Part shown: one piece after another, positions 24,273-36,999 of the stretch
Layout: each line of letters starts with the position of its first letter
Numbering within the stretch: the stretch's first letter is position 1
NCBI GenBank assembly: GCA_958295665.1
Contig: OY282559.1
Location: 129,803,605-129,867,604 of the forward strand
DNA: 64,000 nt
Direction: 5' to 3'
From: Tipula vernalis
Taxonomy: Eukaryota; Arthropoda; Insecta; Diptera; Tipulidae
Made by a program: the position numbers and the translations under genes
Notes under the pieces: generated by a model
Databases searched by the model: none
What the model was told of the DNA's origin: nothing
Seen by the model: the letters and a program-made list of their open reading frames with translations, nothing else

Positions 24273-24960
24273 TTGCAATGGAAGTGGGATTATAAAATAG
24301 TTTTTGGATTAAGTTATGAAATATGGCCAACTAGGATAGAATTTGGCTATTTGTTACCGATCGTGATGGAATTCAGATGCAATAAAGTTCTGGAATATGA
24401 CCAATTAGGACGGAAATTAACGATTATTTCTTTATCGATTTTCGATCTGAATTACAACAGATAAAGCTCAACAGCTGCATGGATTACGGAGACTGCAACA
24501 GACGATAGCTTTTAAGATATTGCCTGTTGATATTTTCGAGAATTTGACAGCTATTGAGGTTTCTCATATTGGTATACTTATTATACAACTGCTGGGAAAT
24601 TTAATCAGAATCAAAGGAAAATAAGAAAAAATAGGTGTCAGCACGCGCAGCATTAGTAAAAGTTCTAATATTAGTGTTACTAAAATTAGAAAAATCATTT
24701 TACAATCTCATTTCCATAGTGCATGTCAAATTTTATCCAAATCAGTTAAGGAATAGCTGAATTCTAATCAAACAGGCCATATTCCACAACTTTATCAAAA
24801 AACCATTTCAAGGTCCCATTTCCATCGCAAATGTCACTAAAATCAGTTCAACAATGGATAAGTGTCATCCTTGTTAGCTATATTTCACAAGTCAAATTGC
24901 ATCACAGGAATACATCCGAGTGGGCTATACCCAGAACTTTATCTAAAAATCATTTTAGAA
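24273..24960. repeat. Degenerate repeat family, inverted and tandem copies
   Basis: The block at about 24273-24420 (GGAAGTGGGATTATAAAATAG, AAATATGGCCAACTAGGATAG read in parts) resembles the reverse complement of the sequence at 24690-24960. That second stretch holds two or three diverged units of roughly 110-120 bp (GGCCATATTCCACAACTTTATC; ATCATTTTA...CCCATTTCCAT). It is old non-coding repetitive DNA of unknown class. Confidence 0.45.
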
Positions 24961-24995
24961 TCGGGGAGAGGTGTCGGACGATAATTAACAGTTTC

Positions 24996-25270
24996 CTTTG
25001 ACCCTGTCTTTCAACAAAGTGGTGCTACATGCCATACAAATGGCGAAATAACACAAAACCGTTTACAAAACCGTTAAGTTAATCGGTTGCCAAAATCGTG
25101 TGATTTGATACCTTTCGGATTTTTTCTGTAGGGTTACTTGAAGTCTTTCGTGTATGGTAATTAGTCAAAAACGATTCCCGAGGTTAAAGACAAGATTAGC
25201 ATGTCAAAATGTTTCCGAAAATTGGACCAAACGAATGCACGCTGAACGATATGATGTTCCATTAATAATG
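24996..25270 (+). pseudogene. Mariner transposase C-terminal relic
   Basis: The plus strand reads FQQSGATCHTNGEIT, equivalent to FQQDGATCHTANE with the catalytic Asp replaced by Ser. It then reads NRLPKSCDLIPFGFFL and GYLKSFVYGN, equivalent to WLPKSCDLTPLDFFLWGYLK of the mariner at 30359-31660, and then TIPEVKDKI. Stops replace the Trp of LWGY. Only this C-terminal part remains and no ends were found. Confidence 0.75.
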
Positions 25271-25549
25271 GAATTGGTGTCCTTCCACGGACAATAAAGT
25301 AACTGCAGAAATTTCACTTTGTTCGTTTTTAGCAATTCTCAAGTTCCATTTTACGACCAAAATCCATGCTTTGGTTACTTAGCTTATGCGTTGCTCAAGG
25401 TTCCTTCTCCTTTGCTGTTACAATGCCAAATATTTCGTAATCAGTATCCGGAAAAATCCTTCTCCTTAGTCTTGGTTTTTAAAAAGCCAACCGTTTCCTG
25501 ATGGAGCTCCACAAAAGATCTTTTGATCAGAAAAAAAAAATTTGTCGGA

Positions 25550-27200
25550 ACAACGTCGAACGTCGAGGGGCCGAAGGTGGCGTTAGTCCAAATGCGTCAA
25601 AGTGTCGAATGTCGAAAGGTCGAATGGATGAAAAGAACGAATTTTCATGAAATTTTCTTTCACCTAAAAATTTGTTGCATTTTTTTTTGTTTTTTGGTTT
25701 ATGGCTATTATTTGATGTATCGGTTACGTTTTTTGTATAGTTTGTTATAATAACTGTTGTGGACCATTGGTTGTTAAAAGGCCAAATATCGAAAGGCCGA
25801 ATGTCGAAAAGTTGAATTTCGAAAGGCCTTTAGCGGTTTACTAATGCATGCTCTGCCACAATGCATCACCTACATGCGTTGGCGTCTGAGTTCAACCAAC
25901 AACCAGTGCAACGTCTTCACACCCCCCAACGTTGTACCATTTGGGAACATACGCATGTAACCATAAAACTACTGTCACTTCCACATGAAGAGACAACACA
26001 AAAACAAAATGAAATTTATTTTCTTCAGTCAGGTCTCGAATTTTGTGGCAGCCGCACGCGCTCACTTACTGCCTTAAATTACCTTAACAAAATGGTGATT
26101 TGTCATTAAAAATAAATTGTTGTAAAAAAAATAAATAATTTATTTATACGCATAAATAATAAATTTTCATAATAAATAAATAAATTATTAAAATCAACTG
26201 ATTACATGTGACTAACAAAAATTAAAAGTGGCGTTTTTAATAAATAAAATATTTTATATAAACACATTAACGCCATAGGCCGAATGTGTCGAGAGGTCGA
26301 ATGTGTCGAAAGGTCGAATATGTCGAAAGGGCGAATGTATGTCTTTTTTTGTTTATTGTTATTCTGATCTCGAAATCGAAATCTCGATTTCCGAAATATC
26401 GAATTTCGAATAATCGAAAATGTACAATCCCGAAATCCAAACCTAAATATCTCGAAATATCTCGAATCCCGAATAATTAATATAATTTTCTAAAATTATT
26501 ATTTTACAAAACATGTTTAACATTTTGAATTGGTCGATTATGTATTATTATTAATTAATCCGGGTATTAAATATTAAAATATACATTTAGCTAACTTATC
26601 TACAAAAAAACATAGAAACCCGGCAGACACAGATCAACGAAATTGTATCCCTCATATCGCTTCTACTGAAAGGTTTACCATAAGTGTTTGAAGTTGTGTT
26701 TTTGTTTGCTTAAGTCGAGATTTTCGGGATTGCAAATTTTTTTTAAATAGATAAAATTTGTATCGCTTCTACGGATATGATTCCACATACATATGTTTTA
26801 AGTCGCGACAAAGGTCTATAAAATTTTTCATTTATATTTAAATAAAACTTTTTTTTGATTTTACCTATTTCATTACTCTGGATTGTAAAATTTTTGATTT
26901 TTACTTCGAGCAAATGTAGTGATCTAAAGTAATTATTTCCAACTTTAATTTTTAAAAAAATTAGTATGATTTTGTTTGTGTTTCGAGATTATGGTATTCG
27001 AGAAATTATTCGGCGATATTCTAAAATTCGAAATTATAAAACTTGTTTGGCCGAACTTGAAAGGCAGAATGTAGAAAGGCTGAATGTCGAAAGGCTGAAT
27101 GTCAAAGGGCCGAATGTGTCGAAAGGCCGAATTTTGAAACACAGAATGGCTCGAAGAGCCGAATGTTGAACGGATCGAATGGCCGAATGTGTGTCTATTT
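25550..27200. repeat. Clustered GTCGAAAGGCCGAAT-type repeats
   Basis: Short units of the type GTCGAATGTCGAAAGG / GGCCGAATGTGTCGAAAGG occur in clusters at about 25555-25640, 25785-25850, 26278-26340 and 27050-27200, with AT-rich spacers. Spacers also repeat: GGTTTATGGCTATTATTTGAT...TATCGGTTAC...TTATAATAACTGTTGTGGA at 25698-25763 recurs at 27213-27277. A related CCCGAAATCTCGAAATAT cluster lies at 26380-26480. No ORF is convincing. It is a dispersed minisatellite-like array of a longer, diverged unit. Confidence 0.6.
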
Positions 27201-27770
27201 TTCTGTGTTTTTTTGTTTATTGCTATTTGATATATCGGTTACATTTTATGTATATTTTGTTATAATAACTGTTGTGGATAGGCAATGTGTTTATTTTTTT
27301 ATGGTTAAAGATATTATTTGTGGCCATATTTTCCTCCCTCTTTTAGTGATTTTACTAACTGTTATTGCTTTTTTTAAAGGTAGAAGATTTTAAAAAGATG
27401 TTTTGCATGATAATTAATACGAAAATTTCGTTAAAACTGTTTTTGGATTATCTGATTAAATTATTAAATATTCTTGAAGAGTAATTACGGAACAATTGTA
27501 AGAAAATCTTTTTTTAGATTATAATTCGAGCACTTAAATTAATAAAAAATTCTATTTGTTGTAACAGAACACATTATAATTATTTATTGAAGTTACCCAT
27601 CGCATCGCAGAAGAACTCTTGCTGATAATAATGAATTCACATCTGCAAAACACAAACAAACATCATTATAATTAATCACAACAACACAATTTATTAATAC
27701 TTATCCTTGAACTTGAATTTTCCATTTGTTGTCACCTAAAATACAGTAAAATTTATCATTTTACTAGCGA

Positions 27771-28560
27771 ATGAATTCGCTGAAGCTTTCTAGTACTCAA
27801 GCAGCTTTCAGGCGTGAATTAAGGAAGCGGAGGCCAATTGAATACTCTAATAACGACGATTTAAATGCCACTTTAAGCAATATGTACCCGTAAGAGTCAA
27901 AGTAACAAAATCAAGCTGCCGAGAATAAATATTCCGCCATTTAATGGAGAGTACATACAATGGCCATCTTTTCAGCATAATTTCGAGGCTACTGTACATA
28001 AGAAAGACTCAATATCACGTGTTCACAAGTTCCAATTTCTGAATTGACTGCTTCAAGGAAGCGCGGCTTGGCTAATAAACCATTTGTGCAATTACTGATG
28101 CCAGTTATGTAGAAGCTTATGACTAATTGAAACATCGCAACGATAAGAAAAGTACGATCGTAAGCACCATAATTTAAACCTTTCTTGATCAGCCGGCTAT
28201 ATATTGTGCTTCATCGAAATCATTAAGAAATCTTACAGAAACATCGGATGAACTGAAACCCATGGATTTTGCATCTGTTACCCAACAAAATGGACGAGGG
28301 AACTAAACAACAATAGGCATAACATTCTGTTAAGTTTCTCCATTAAAGATGTAACGCGTTGGAAAGCTGCAACATTATCACGAAGCCATTTTAAAGTTCT
28401 CAAAGGGTATCGGACGTAGTAACTGAAAAGATCGAGTGCATGTTTTGCAATAAGCCACATCCGTTAAGAGCCAACCAGCGAACATTTAAGAAATTTAACA
28501 GAATTTAACGAAAGTTTGTTCTTACAGAAAATTTGAGAGGTTGGCTAGCGAAACTGTAAC
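27771..28560 (+). pseudogene. BEL/Pao gag relic
   Basis: The strand reads KIKLPRINIPPFNGEYIQWP then SFQHNFEATVHKKDSISRVH and KFQFL, the hallmark gag segment of BEL/Pao elements (LPxIxxPxFxGxxxxWPxFxxxF). It continues with LLQGSAAWLINHL, TDASYVEAYD*LKHRND and LTETSDELKPMDFASVTQQ. A possible CCHC knuckle remnant is near 28440-28480 (CMFCNKPHP-like). Stops and shifts occur throughout. An ATG at 27771 (MNSLKLSSTQAAFRREL) may be the original start. Confidence 0.7.
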
Positions 28561-29030
28561 ACAATTTGTCAATTGCTTTGATGGTAACGGTAACTCGTAT
28601 TAATATTTTTAAAATTTGTGTAGAATTTTGAACTGGCGATGGAATTGGAGGAACTTCGAAAATTATTTCAATTATTAAAAAGCCTTAAATTCTTAAAAGA
28701 CATAAACATAATAAAAGACACAGATCTTGTGGCGTAAGAAAAAAAACGAAAATAAATAAATTTGAAAATAAATAATTGATGTTATAATTTATAAAGACTT
28801 TAATAATTCGGTTTTCAATTTACCTACATGAACATAAATAAATAATTTTGAATTTAAGCTTGAAATGTACAATGAGCTCCCTCAAGAAGATTTCCACAAA
28901 GGGCAATTTGAATTTTTGACATTTCCTTCAGTTGAACGAACATTTCTTAAAGGTTCGCTGGACAGTAACATGTAAACTCCATATACCGCACTGTTACGTT
29001 AAATTTCTTAAATGTTGGCTGGTTCTCTCT
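28470..29030. repeat. Imperfect inverted repeat within BEL gag/pol spacer
   Basis: AGCGAACATTTAAGAAATTTAAC near 28478-28500 (read as AACATTTAAGAAATTTAAC) is matched in inverse orientation at about 28995-29020 (GTTAAATTTCTTAAATGTT) and again partly at 28937-28962. This may mark an inserted small element interrupting the BEL sequence; ends and target duplication were not resolved. Confidence 0.4.
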
Positions 29031-29099
29031 TTACACAAGTGCTACAAATTTCAAAGAAACAAATTAGGATTGAAACACAACCGCATGAACATCACCGTC

Positions 29100-30035
29100 A
29101 ACGGATTAACTTTAGTTTGAGCGGGCAGAACTAAGGGACAGATTAACCTAAAATTAGGCTCCAGATATGACACAACCAAATTTGTAGTAGTAAATGCTTT
29201 AGTACTAAGTAAGCTAACTAATTAACTACTTTCTCAGGCAACTATACTACATGAATACAGTGAGGACCAACTGAATAGAATTTGTCTAGCTGATCCAAGA
29301 TTCCGAACCAAATTCTATCGACTTGATTCTTGGTATTTACGTCTTCTATGAGAAAGGCGGAGATTACTGTAACTAAACCTACATTTGATTTATAGTACAT
29401 TCGGATGGATTGTTGCTGGTTCTTTTGAGCAAAAATTGAATTATATTACCGAGTATTGCTACCTAATTCAGAAAAATGACGGGGATATTGGTCAACTATT
29501 GCAACGATTTTGGAAAGTGGAAGAAATATCAGCTGATACTCCTATCAGTGACGACAAATGCGAAGAACACTTTTCGAACACTCGTAATTTCGTAAACGGG
29601 CGTTATGTTGCCGAACTACATATTAAAAAAAATGTTGAGCATTTGGGCAGCAGTTTAAAGGCAGCGACAACTCGAATGATTGCCATGGAACGTCAATTCA
29701 AGAAAGACGTGCAGCTCAGGGAGGAATACACCAAGTTTATGCGGGAATATTCAAAACTTAGACACATGACACGTATTTCTGATCGTGAATTAGTCTGTGA
29801 AAAAGACAAAGCATATTATTTATCCCATCACGCTGTGTTTAAGCAGTTGTCCCCCCAATTGGCAATCGCCATCAAATCCGATTTCGACGTAAACAATTTA
29901 TTGTCGGGTTGTGACAATGTTCCAGAAGCCATTATAATGTTTCATAAACTATCAACTACTTTATCGCATGCCGGCTTCTCACTACGCCAATGGAGTTCAA
30001 ACAGGCCTGATTTCCTGATCCATACAACGGGTTAA
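29100..30035 (+). pseudogene. BEL/Pao protease-RT region with RT core deleted
   Basis: After a degenerate protease-like stretch (about 29130-29340: LGSRYDTTKFVVVNALVLSK), an open frame at 29385-30035 reads STFGWIVAGS, LQRFWKVEEI, TRMIAMERQFKKD and YLSHHAVFK, all typical before the RT palm. It then jumps to QLSPQLAIAIKSDFDVNNLL and GCDNVPEAIIMFHKLSTTL. The position normally reading FYVDDLLTG reads FDVNNLLSG, so both catalytic Asp are lost. About 130 residues between HHAV and this point are missing. The deletion leaves the frame open. Confidence 0.78.
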
Positions 30036-30140
30036 TCTTGTAATGAGTAAACTATATAGAAAATATCCAATATGTTTATTGGGTTCAACTATCTGTCAAA
30101 TGTATGTATATTATATATAACCAAAAAATAAAAGCACATT

Positions 30141-30357
<217 letters not shown>

Positions 30358-30358
30358 A

Positions 30359-31660
30359 AGGGTGGTTAAATTTTAAGGGCCGACGTTGAATGTGAACCAC
30401 ACCTAAACGTCAAGTTTTTTTCTGCATTTCATTTGACATTTCTCAATTTCAGACTAACTCAATTTGAACCATGGAAAGATACACAATCGAGCAACACGTT
30501 AAAGTTATTCAGGCATATTATGAAAATGGGCGTTCAAATCAAAATGCATATCGTGCACTTCGTGATTTTTTCGGTCAATTTAATCGTCCAAATGTGCGTA
30601 CAATCGGAAAAATCGTGCAAAAATTTGAGCAAACCGGGTCTTTAGGAGATTTAAAAACACCAGTGCATGCTCGTACAGCTCATACTGCAGAAAATATTGC
30701 TGCTGTTCGCGATAGTGTGGCTGAAGAGCCGTCCACCTCAACTCGTCGTCGTGCCCAACAATTGCACCTCTCACCTCGTCGTTGATGAACATTATGCATA
30801 AAGACTTGCATTACCACGCTTATAAGGTGCAATTGACTCAAGAACTAAAGCTTCTTGACCATTCCAAGCGTCGTCAATGCTCAGAATGGTGGCAAGAAAT
30901 GGCAACAGTGGATGATCAATTTTCGAAGAAAATCATCTTCAGTGATGAGGCACATTTTTACCTCATTGGATTCGTCAATTAACAGAATTGCCGCATTTGG
31001 GCGAATCATAATCTAAAAGTGATTGTCGAAAAACCAATGCACCCACAAAGAGTGACTGTTTGATGCGGTTTATAGGCTTGCGGCATTATCGGGCCGTATT
31101 TTTTCCAAAATGAGGCCGGTCAGGCAGTTACTGTGGATGGTGTTCGCTATCGTGAGATGATAACGAACTTTTTATGGCCCGAATTGGAAGATATGGATGT
31201 GGACGATATGTGGTTTCAACAGGACGGTGCCACACACACACAGCTAACGAAACAATGGCTCTTTTGCGCGACAAATTCAATGGCCGTGTTATCTCACGTG
31301 GTGGCGATGTCAATTGGCTGCCAAAATCATGTGATTTGACACCGTTGGACTTCTTTCTTTGGGGTTATTTGAAAGAAAAGGTGTACGTCGATAAGCCAGC
31401 AACAATTCAAGAGCTAAAGGATGAGATAATTCGGCACATTAACGGCATAGAACCTCAATTATGCCTAAGCGTCATCGAAAATTTGGACCATCGGGTAGAG
31501 GTGTGCCGCCGAGGTCGCGGCGGCCATTTGGCCGATATTTTGTTCCATACTTAATTGAACCACACCATATTATCATAATAAAAAAAATTGACAATAATTT
31601 CCTAAATAATTTGTGTTTTATTCAAAATCAACATCGGCCCTTAAAATTTAGCCACCCTTT
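30359..31660 (+). mobile_element. Mariner-like element, about 1.3 kb with both ends
   Basis: The left end is AGGGTGGTTAAATTTTAAGG (30359 on). The right end is its near-perfect inverse (CCTTAAAATTTAGCCACCCT, to about 31658), with TA on each side. The TIR is about 25 bp and includes GGGCCGA/TCGGCCC. Length and TA duplication fit mariner. The transposase is full length in outline but has stops. It inserted at the edge of the (TA)n run. Confidence 0.92.
30471..31554 (+). pseudogene. Mariner transposase (DD34D), multiple lesions
   Basis: ATG 30471 gives MERYTIEQHVKVIQAYYENG, then NRPNVRTIGKIVQKFEQTGS (helix-turn-helix). Catalytic parts follow: KIIFSDEAHFYLIGFVN (first Asp), MWFQQDGAT (second Asp) and WLPKSCDLTPLDFFLWGYLK (third Asp). 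The C-terminus is GRGGHLADILFHT, stop at about 31552. Lesions include a stop/shift near 30783, TAA after GFVN (30979-30981), a TGA after RVTV (about 31062) and a frameshift between THTQ and TANET (about 31245). All three catalytic Asp are present. Confidence 0.9.
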
Positions 31661-31739
31661 ATTATATCTATCACCCTTTACCCCCATATTTATATATATA
31701 CGAAATACAACAATTGGCGACGAGTTTTAAAACAATTAG

Positions 31740-32290
31740 CAACGAGATTGATAAAGTAAAACCAAAATTCAACATTAAAATTCAAAAACAACATTAAAAA
31801 ATTAAACTGGATGCAGAACAATTTAAAATATTTCTTGCAACACAAGCAGCTCAACAAAAACAGTTAATCGAAGCTCTTCTAACGGGAAAAAAGACACATG
31901 AAGGAAGTGATAATAATTATGTGGTCGACAATTTCGACACCAAAAAGGAACCGTTTCAACAATATATCCAGCGTCTTGAAATATATATTATATAGTGGAA
32001 AGACATCGGTTGTTAACACGAAATCAAAAACCAAATGAATTAATCGCAGATTAGGTAGCAGCCATTCGAGGATTCGTACCAACATGCAAACTCAACTGCA
32101 AGGAATGTTCCGCATCAATTGAGGATACATTCTTACTGTCGCAATTCATCGTAGGAATTAGTGACAACTCAATCAGAACAAAGTTGCTACAAGCGTTGGC
32201 ATTAGAGGCATCAAAGGTAGATTGCAAGGAGATTGCAAATCAAAATCCAGAACAATAGGGTGATAGGGATGTGAGCAAAATCACAAATAA
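31740..32290 (+). pseudogene. Ty3/gypsy gag relic
   Basis: The strand reads IKLDAEQFKIFLATQAAQQK, KKEPFQQYIQRLEIYI, then with frame changes KNQMN/ELIAD*VAAIRGFVPTCK and LNCKECSASIEDTFLLSQFI, GISDNSIRTKLLQALALEAS. This is the usual gag core of insect gypsy elements. Stops at the ELIAD*V position and elsewhere break it. Confidence 0.65.
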
Positions 32291-32484
32291 TCGACAATCA
32301 AGAAGCCATATCCGTAACCGAAACAAAAGAGCTATAAGCATAGTGAATTCGCAAGTAAATGAAAATTATATCCAGTAATCAAGCAGAGAAATATTACGTA
32401 AATATCGGAAGAGAAAGAAAGGACTAGGGAGGATACACTCTGATTCCGAAGGGCACTTTTGAGAATCTCAATATTTCAAATCCA

Positions 32485-34439
32485 GTGAGACAGACAAACA
32501 TAGAGTTCCGATCATATGTCAAAAAAAAATTTAAACCTCATGGAGTAGTAACGGTAAAGTGGGTATACAAGGACAAAATAATTACGGAAGAAATGTATTT
32601 AGTCGATACAGGACGACAAGCTATTTTGGGAAGAACATGGATTCGAAATATCAACATCAATTTACAAGAATTAGATGACAAGAATGCAGGTGCATTAGTT
32701 AATGAAATTCTGTCAACTGAAAATGTCGAAGAGGACATTCCAGATGTCCAGTGTTCACTAAAACTTAAACCAGATGCTAAACCAATATTTCACAAAGCAA
32801 GAGAGGTCCGTTTTTACGAAGAGAACAAATCGAAAAGGAATTAAACATTCTTGAAACATAAGGAATAATTACGAAGGTTAATACATCCGATTGGGGTTCA
32901 CCGTTAGTGTGTATTCCAAAACCAAAAAAGCAAGTTCGATTGTGCGTGGACTATAAAGTAGGCGTAAACAGACTACTCAAAGACGCACAAAACTCGATTC
33001 CGCGCATTGAGGAAATTATTAACAAATTAAAAAATTCTAAGTACTTTTGTACATTAGATTTATTCAAAGCGTATCATCATGTCTAAATGGATGAGGATAG
33101 TGCAAAAATTCAAACGATAAACACATATAAGGGTACTTACAAATTCAACAGACTAGCGTTTGGCATCAAAGCGGCTCCAAGCGAATTTCATCGAATACTA
33201 GACCAGTGCCCGAATTCCGGTTCGATGATAAATGATAATGAGAAATGACTTTATTTTTTATTTCAACTAGTCGGTTGCATTTTTATTTAGAGTAGGCGAA
33301 ATAAAAAATAAAGCCATTTCTCATTTTCATTTGTCATTGAACCGGAATTCGGATGCAGGCGCTTCAAGGTCTAGAGGGTACGTCAGTCTACTTCGATGCC
33401 ATCGTAATCCAAGGATCAAATTACAACTATTGTTACCAGCGCCTTATTGATTGTTTCGACCGGTTTAAAAAATACAACCTTCATATTAATGCACAAAAAA
33501 TGTAAATTCTTCCAGACGAAAATCGATTATCTGGGATATCAGATCGAACAAAATAAAATATCAAAGGTTCCAGAGAAAATAAAGGCGGTAATGGAAGCAC
33601 CACGTCCGAAGAACACTCGCGATGTTCAACAATTTCTTGGACTAATCACGTATTATTCGAAATTCATTAAAGATGCAGCTACACTCACACATCCAGTTCG
33701 CTTGCTTCTACAAGCAGCAAAGTGTAAAGCAGCATTTATGAGATTTAAAACAGAAATAGCAAGTGAAAAAATTTTACTGCCATTCGATCCAGCGTTACTC
33801 ATCACCGTATCATGCGATGCAAGCCCAGTCGGAATAGCGGGAATATGATCTCAAGTCATTCAAGAGGAAGAAAAACCAGTTACGTTCATATTTCGTTCAC
33901 TGTCTATTGCAGAACAAAATTATAGCCAGTTAGACCGTGAAGCACTAGCAATTTATTGGACTATTAAAAGTTTGTACATGTACTTATATGGTCAGAAGTT
34001 CAAGCTAGTAACGGACAACAAACCGGTAACAGATATTTTCAAACTGAATAGAAATTTACCTACGATGACATCCAGCCGCTTACTGCGTTACGCTTCATTT
34101 CTCTCGGAATTCCAGTATACCATAGAACATCGAGAAGCTGAAAAACAACAAAATGTTGATTATTTTTCGCGAGTACCGATTGACGAAATTACATTAGATG
34201 AGGATGATACAGATATTATGAACACCCAGACAATAAATACAATAAGTTCTTTAACACTCACAAGTGAAAATATCGTGCGAGAAACAGACAACGATCCAGT
34301 TCTATCAAAACTAAAAGAAAACCTTCTTAATGGGGAAAGAAATGATGATGAATACCATCTTCATGGCGGCACAATCTTCAGACGGACCAGAGTTGTAGTT
34401 CCAGTAAGCCTTAAAAATGAAGTTACTATACACATCTAG
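32485..34439 (+). pseudogene. Ty3/gypsy protease end, RT and RNase H, broken
   Basis: The end of the protease domain reads MYLVDTGRQAILGRTWI. RT follows as GIITKVNTSDWGSPLVCIPK, RLCVDYKVGVNRLL, YFCTLDLFKAYHHV* and KFNRLAFGIKAAPSEFHRIL. It is interrupted by a 145 bp hairpin insertion (33209-33353) and resumes LQGLEGTSVYFDAIVIQG, where the YxDD motif has Ala for the second Asp. The thumb and connection read PRPKNTRDVQQFLGLITYYS. RNase H reads ITVSCDASPVGIAGI*, QLDREALAIYWTIKS and KLVTDNKPV. The 33972-34439 frame extends to the start of integrase. Confidence 0.82.
33209..33353. repeat. Small hairpin MITE inside the gypsy RT
   Basis: CCGAATTCCGGTTCGATGAT at the left is matched by its inverse ending AACCGGAATTCGG at the right. 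Inner arms GAGAAATGACTTTATTTTTT and AAAAAATAAAGCCATTTCTC pair as well. The element is about 145 bp, and (A)TGC on both sides looks like its target duplication. Removing it restores continuity of the RT peptide between FHRILDQ and LQGLEGT. Confidence 0.8.
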
Positions 34440-35512
34440 GCATATGCAAAATGAAAAGCCTGGCTCGCCGATAGGTCTATTAGAAAAATATCGACATCGA
34501 TATTACGTCATTTGCGAAAAGTTGCAATGCGTGTGCCGAAAATCAAAAATCGCCCAGAAAGGTAGAAACACACCACTTGAAAGAACCGGAAGAAAATTTC
34601 GAGCGAATTCACCTTGATTATGCAGGACCGTACAAGGGACAATTTTTTTTAATTGTAGTTCATGCAAAATCGAAGTGGCCAGAAATCGCAATTACAAACT
34701 GTAGCCCTACAACCGAAATGACAATAGAAAAGTTACAATCAATTTTTGCCTACCATGGATTTCCAAAGGTAATGGTATCAAACAATGCTACCATTTTTAA
34801 AAGTAAAGAACGAGGAATTTTTCAAAAGTTCACTGCACCATAAAATCCAGCGACAAACGGGCAGGTACAACGTTATGTGCTGACTTTCAAGGATAAGCTA
34901 AAAGAAATGGAAAATGAAGGTGGTTCTAGTGCCGATAAGGTCACCTTTAAATAACGGAAAAAGTCCAGCAGAAAATCTGTTCCAGAGAAAACTCAGAATC
35001 AAACTTGATGCACTTCTACCATCAGGTCATACTGCCAATAAAGCCAACGAGAACATAGAAGTCAAGTGCAAATTAAGTGTGGGAGACAGAGTAATTTCTT
35101 GTAATTATATACGTCACGTAAAATGGCTTCCATGTATTGTGTTATACAAATTTGGACGACTTCACTACTTAGTAAAGTTGGATACGGGGTACCGATTGAA
35201 AAGGCACATCAATCAATTAAAAAGCACGAAGAGTGCAATTACTCCAAGTAAACAACAACCACGAGTAACATTTAATCTACCAGTTCGAAATCCAATCCGT
35301 CAATATCATACAAACAGCACTCCGAGTCGATATCAATCAAACATTAACAACAGAAGAGAAGAATTATCAGGTATAGAAGAATTCAAAGAAAATATTAATT
35401 CAATAAATATTTCAGAGCAGGAAGTTCACCCAAATACAAGCAATGATCTTCCAAGACGATCAGGTAGAGAGCGACATCCTCCAACATACTTACAAGACTA
35501 CCATTTGGAATA
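34440..35512 (+). pseudogene. Ty3/gypsy integrase and C-terminus, broken
   Basis: The integrase core reads FERIHLDYAGPYKGQFFLIV (first Asp present), then FPKVMVSNNATIF, where the second catalytic position usually reads SDNG and here is SNNA. It then reads NPATNGQVQRYV, where the usual Glu is Gln. Two of three catalytic residues are therefore lost. The C-terminal frame (34914-35513) includes SPAENLFQRKLRIKLDALLP, LSVGDRVI and ends RRSGRERHPPTYLQDYHLE, a common Ty3/gypsy tail. Confidence 0.78.
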
Positions 35513-35724
35513 GCCGAGTAGTGATCCAATAAGTGTGGGAGACTCTAATATTCATACAAATTCTTTTACTGTTCGACATCTATAACTAAAAACGTTATCT
35601 ATAACTAAAAACGTTATCTATAACTAAAAAAAAAATTAAATCACATTGAAAAAATTCAAGCAACAATGAACAGCGTGTATTATTTAATTCAATAAGTATA
35701 TAAATATATACGAGTATATACAGG

Positions 35725-36992
<1,268 letters not shown>

Positions 36993-36999
36993 GATATAC

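Larger units (their letters stand above)
31661..35724 (+). mobile_element. Ty3/gypsy retrotransposon remnant, LTRs truncated
   Basis: Gag-, protease-, RT-, RNase H- and integrase-like segments occur in Ty3/gypsy order on the plus strand. An LTR-end-like TTATATATATACGAAATACA followed by ATTGGCGACGAG (likely primer-binding region, about 31713) starts the internal part. A similar TATAAATATATACGAG occurs near 35700. Most of each LTR is missing where mariners flank it on both sides. Every domain carries stops or substitutions. Confidence 0.8.

Noticed and set aside
25861..26109. 82-codon open frame between the GTCGAAAGG clusters
   Set aside because: No recognisable motif, no splice context, repeat-rich surroundings.
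25550..27200. CRISPR-like array from repeated GTCGAAAGG units
   Set aside because: Units are irregular in spacing and sequence, spacers are not unique, and the context is an insect genome.
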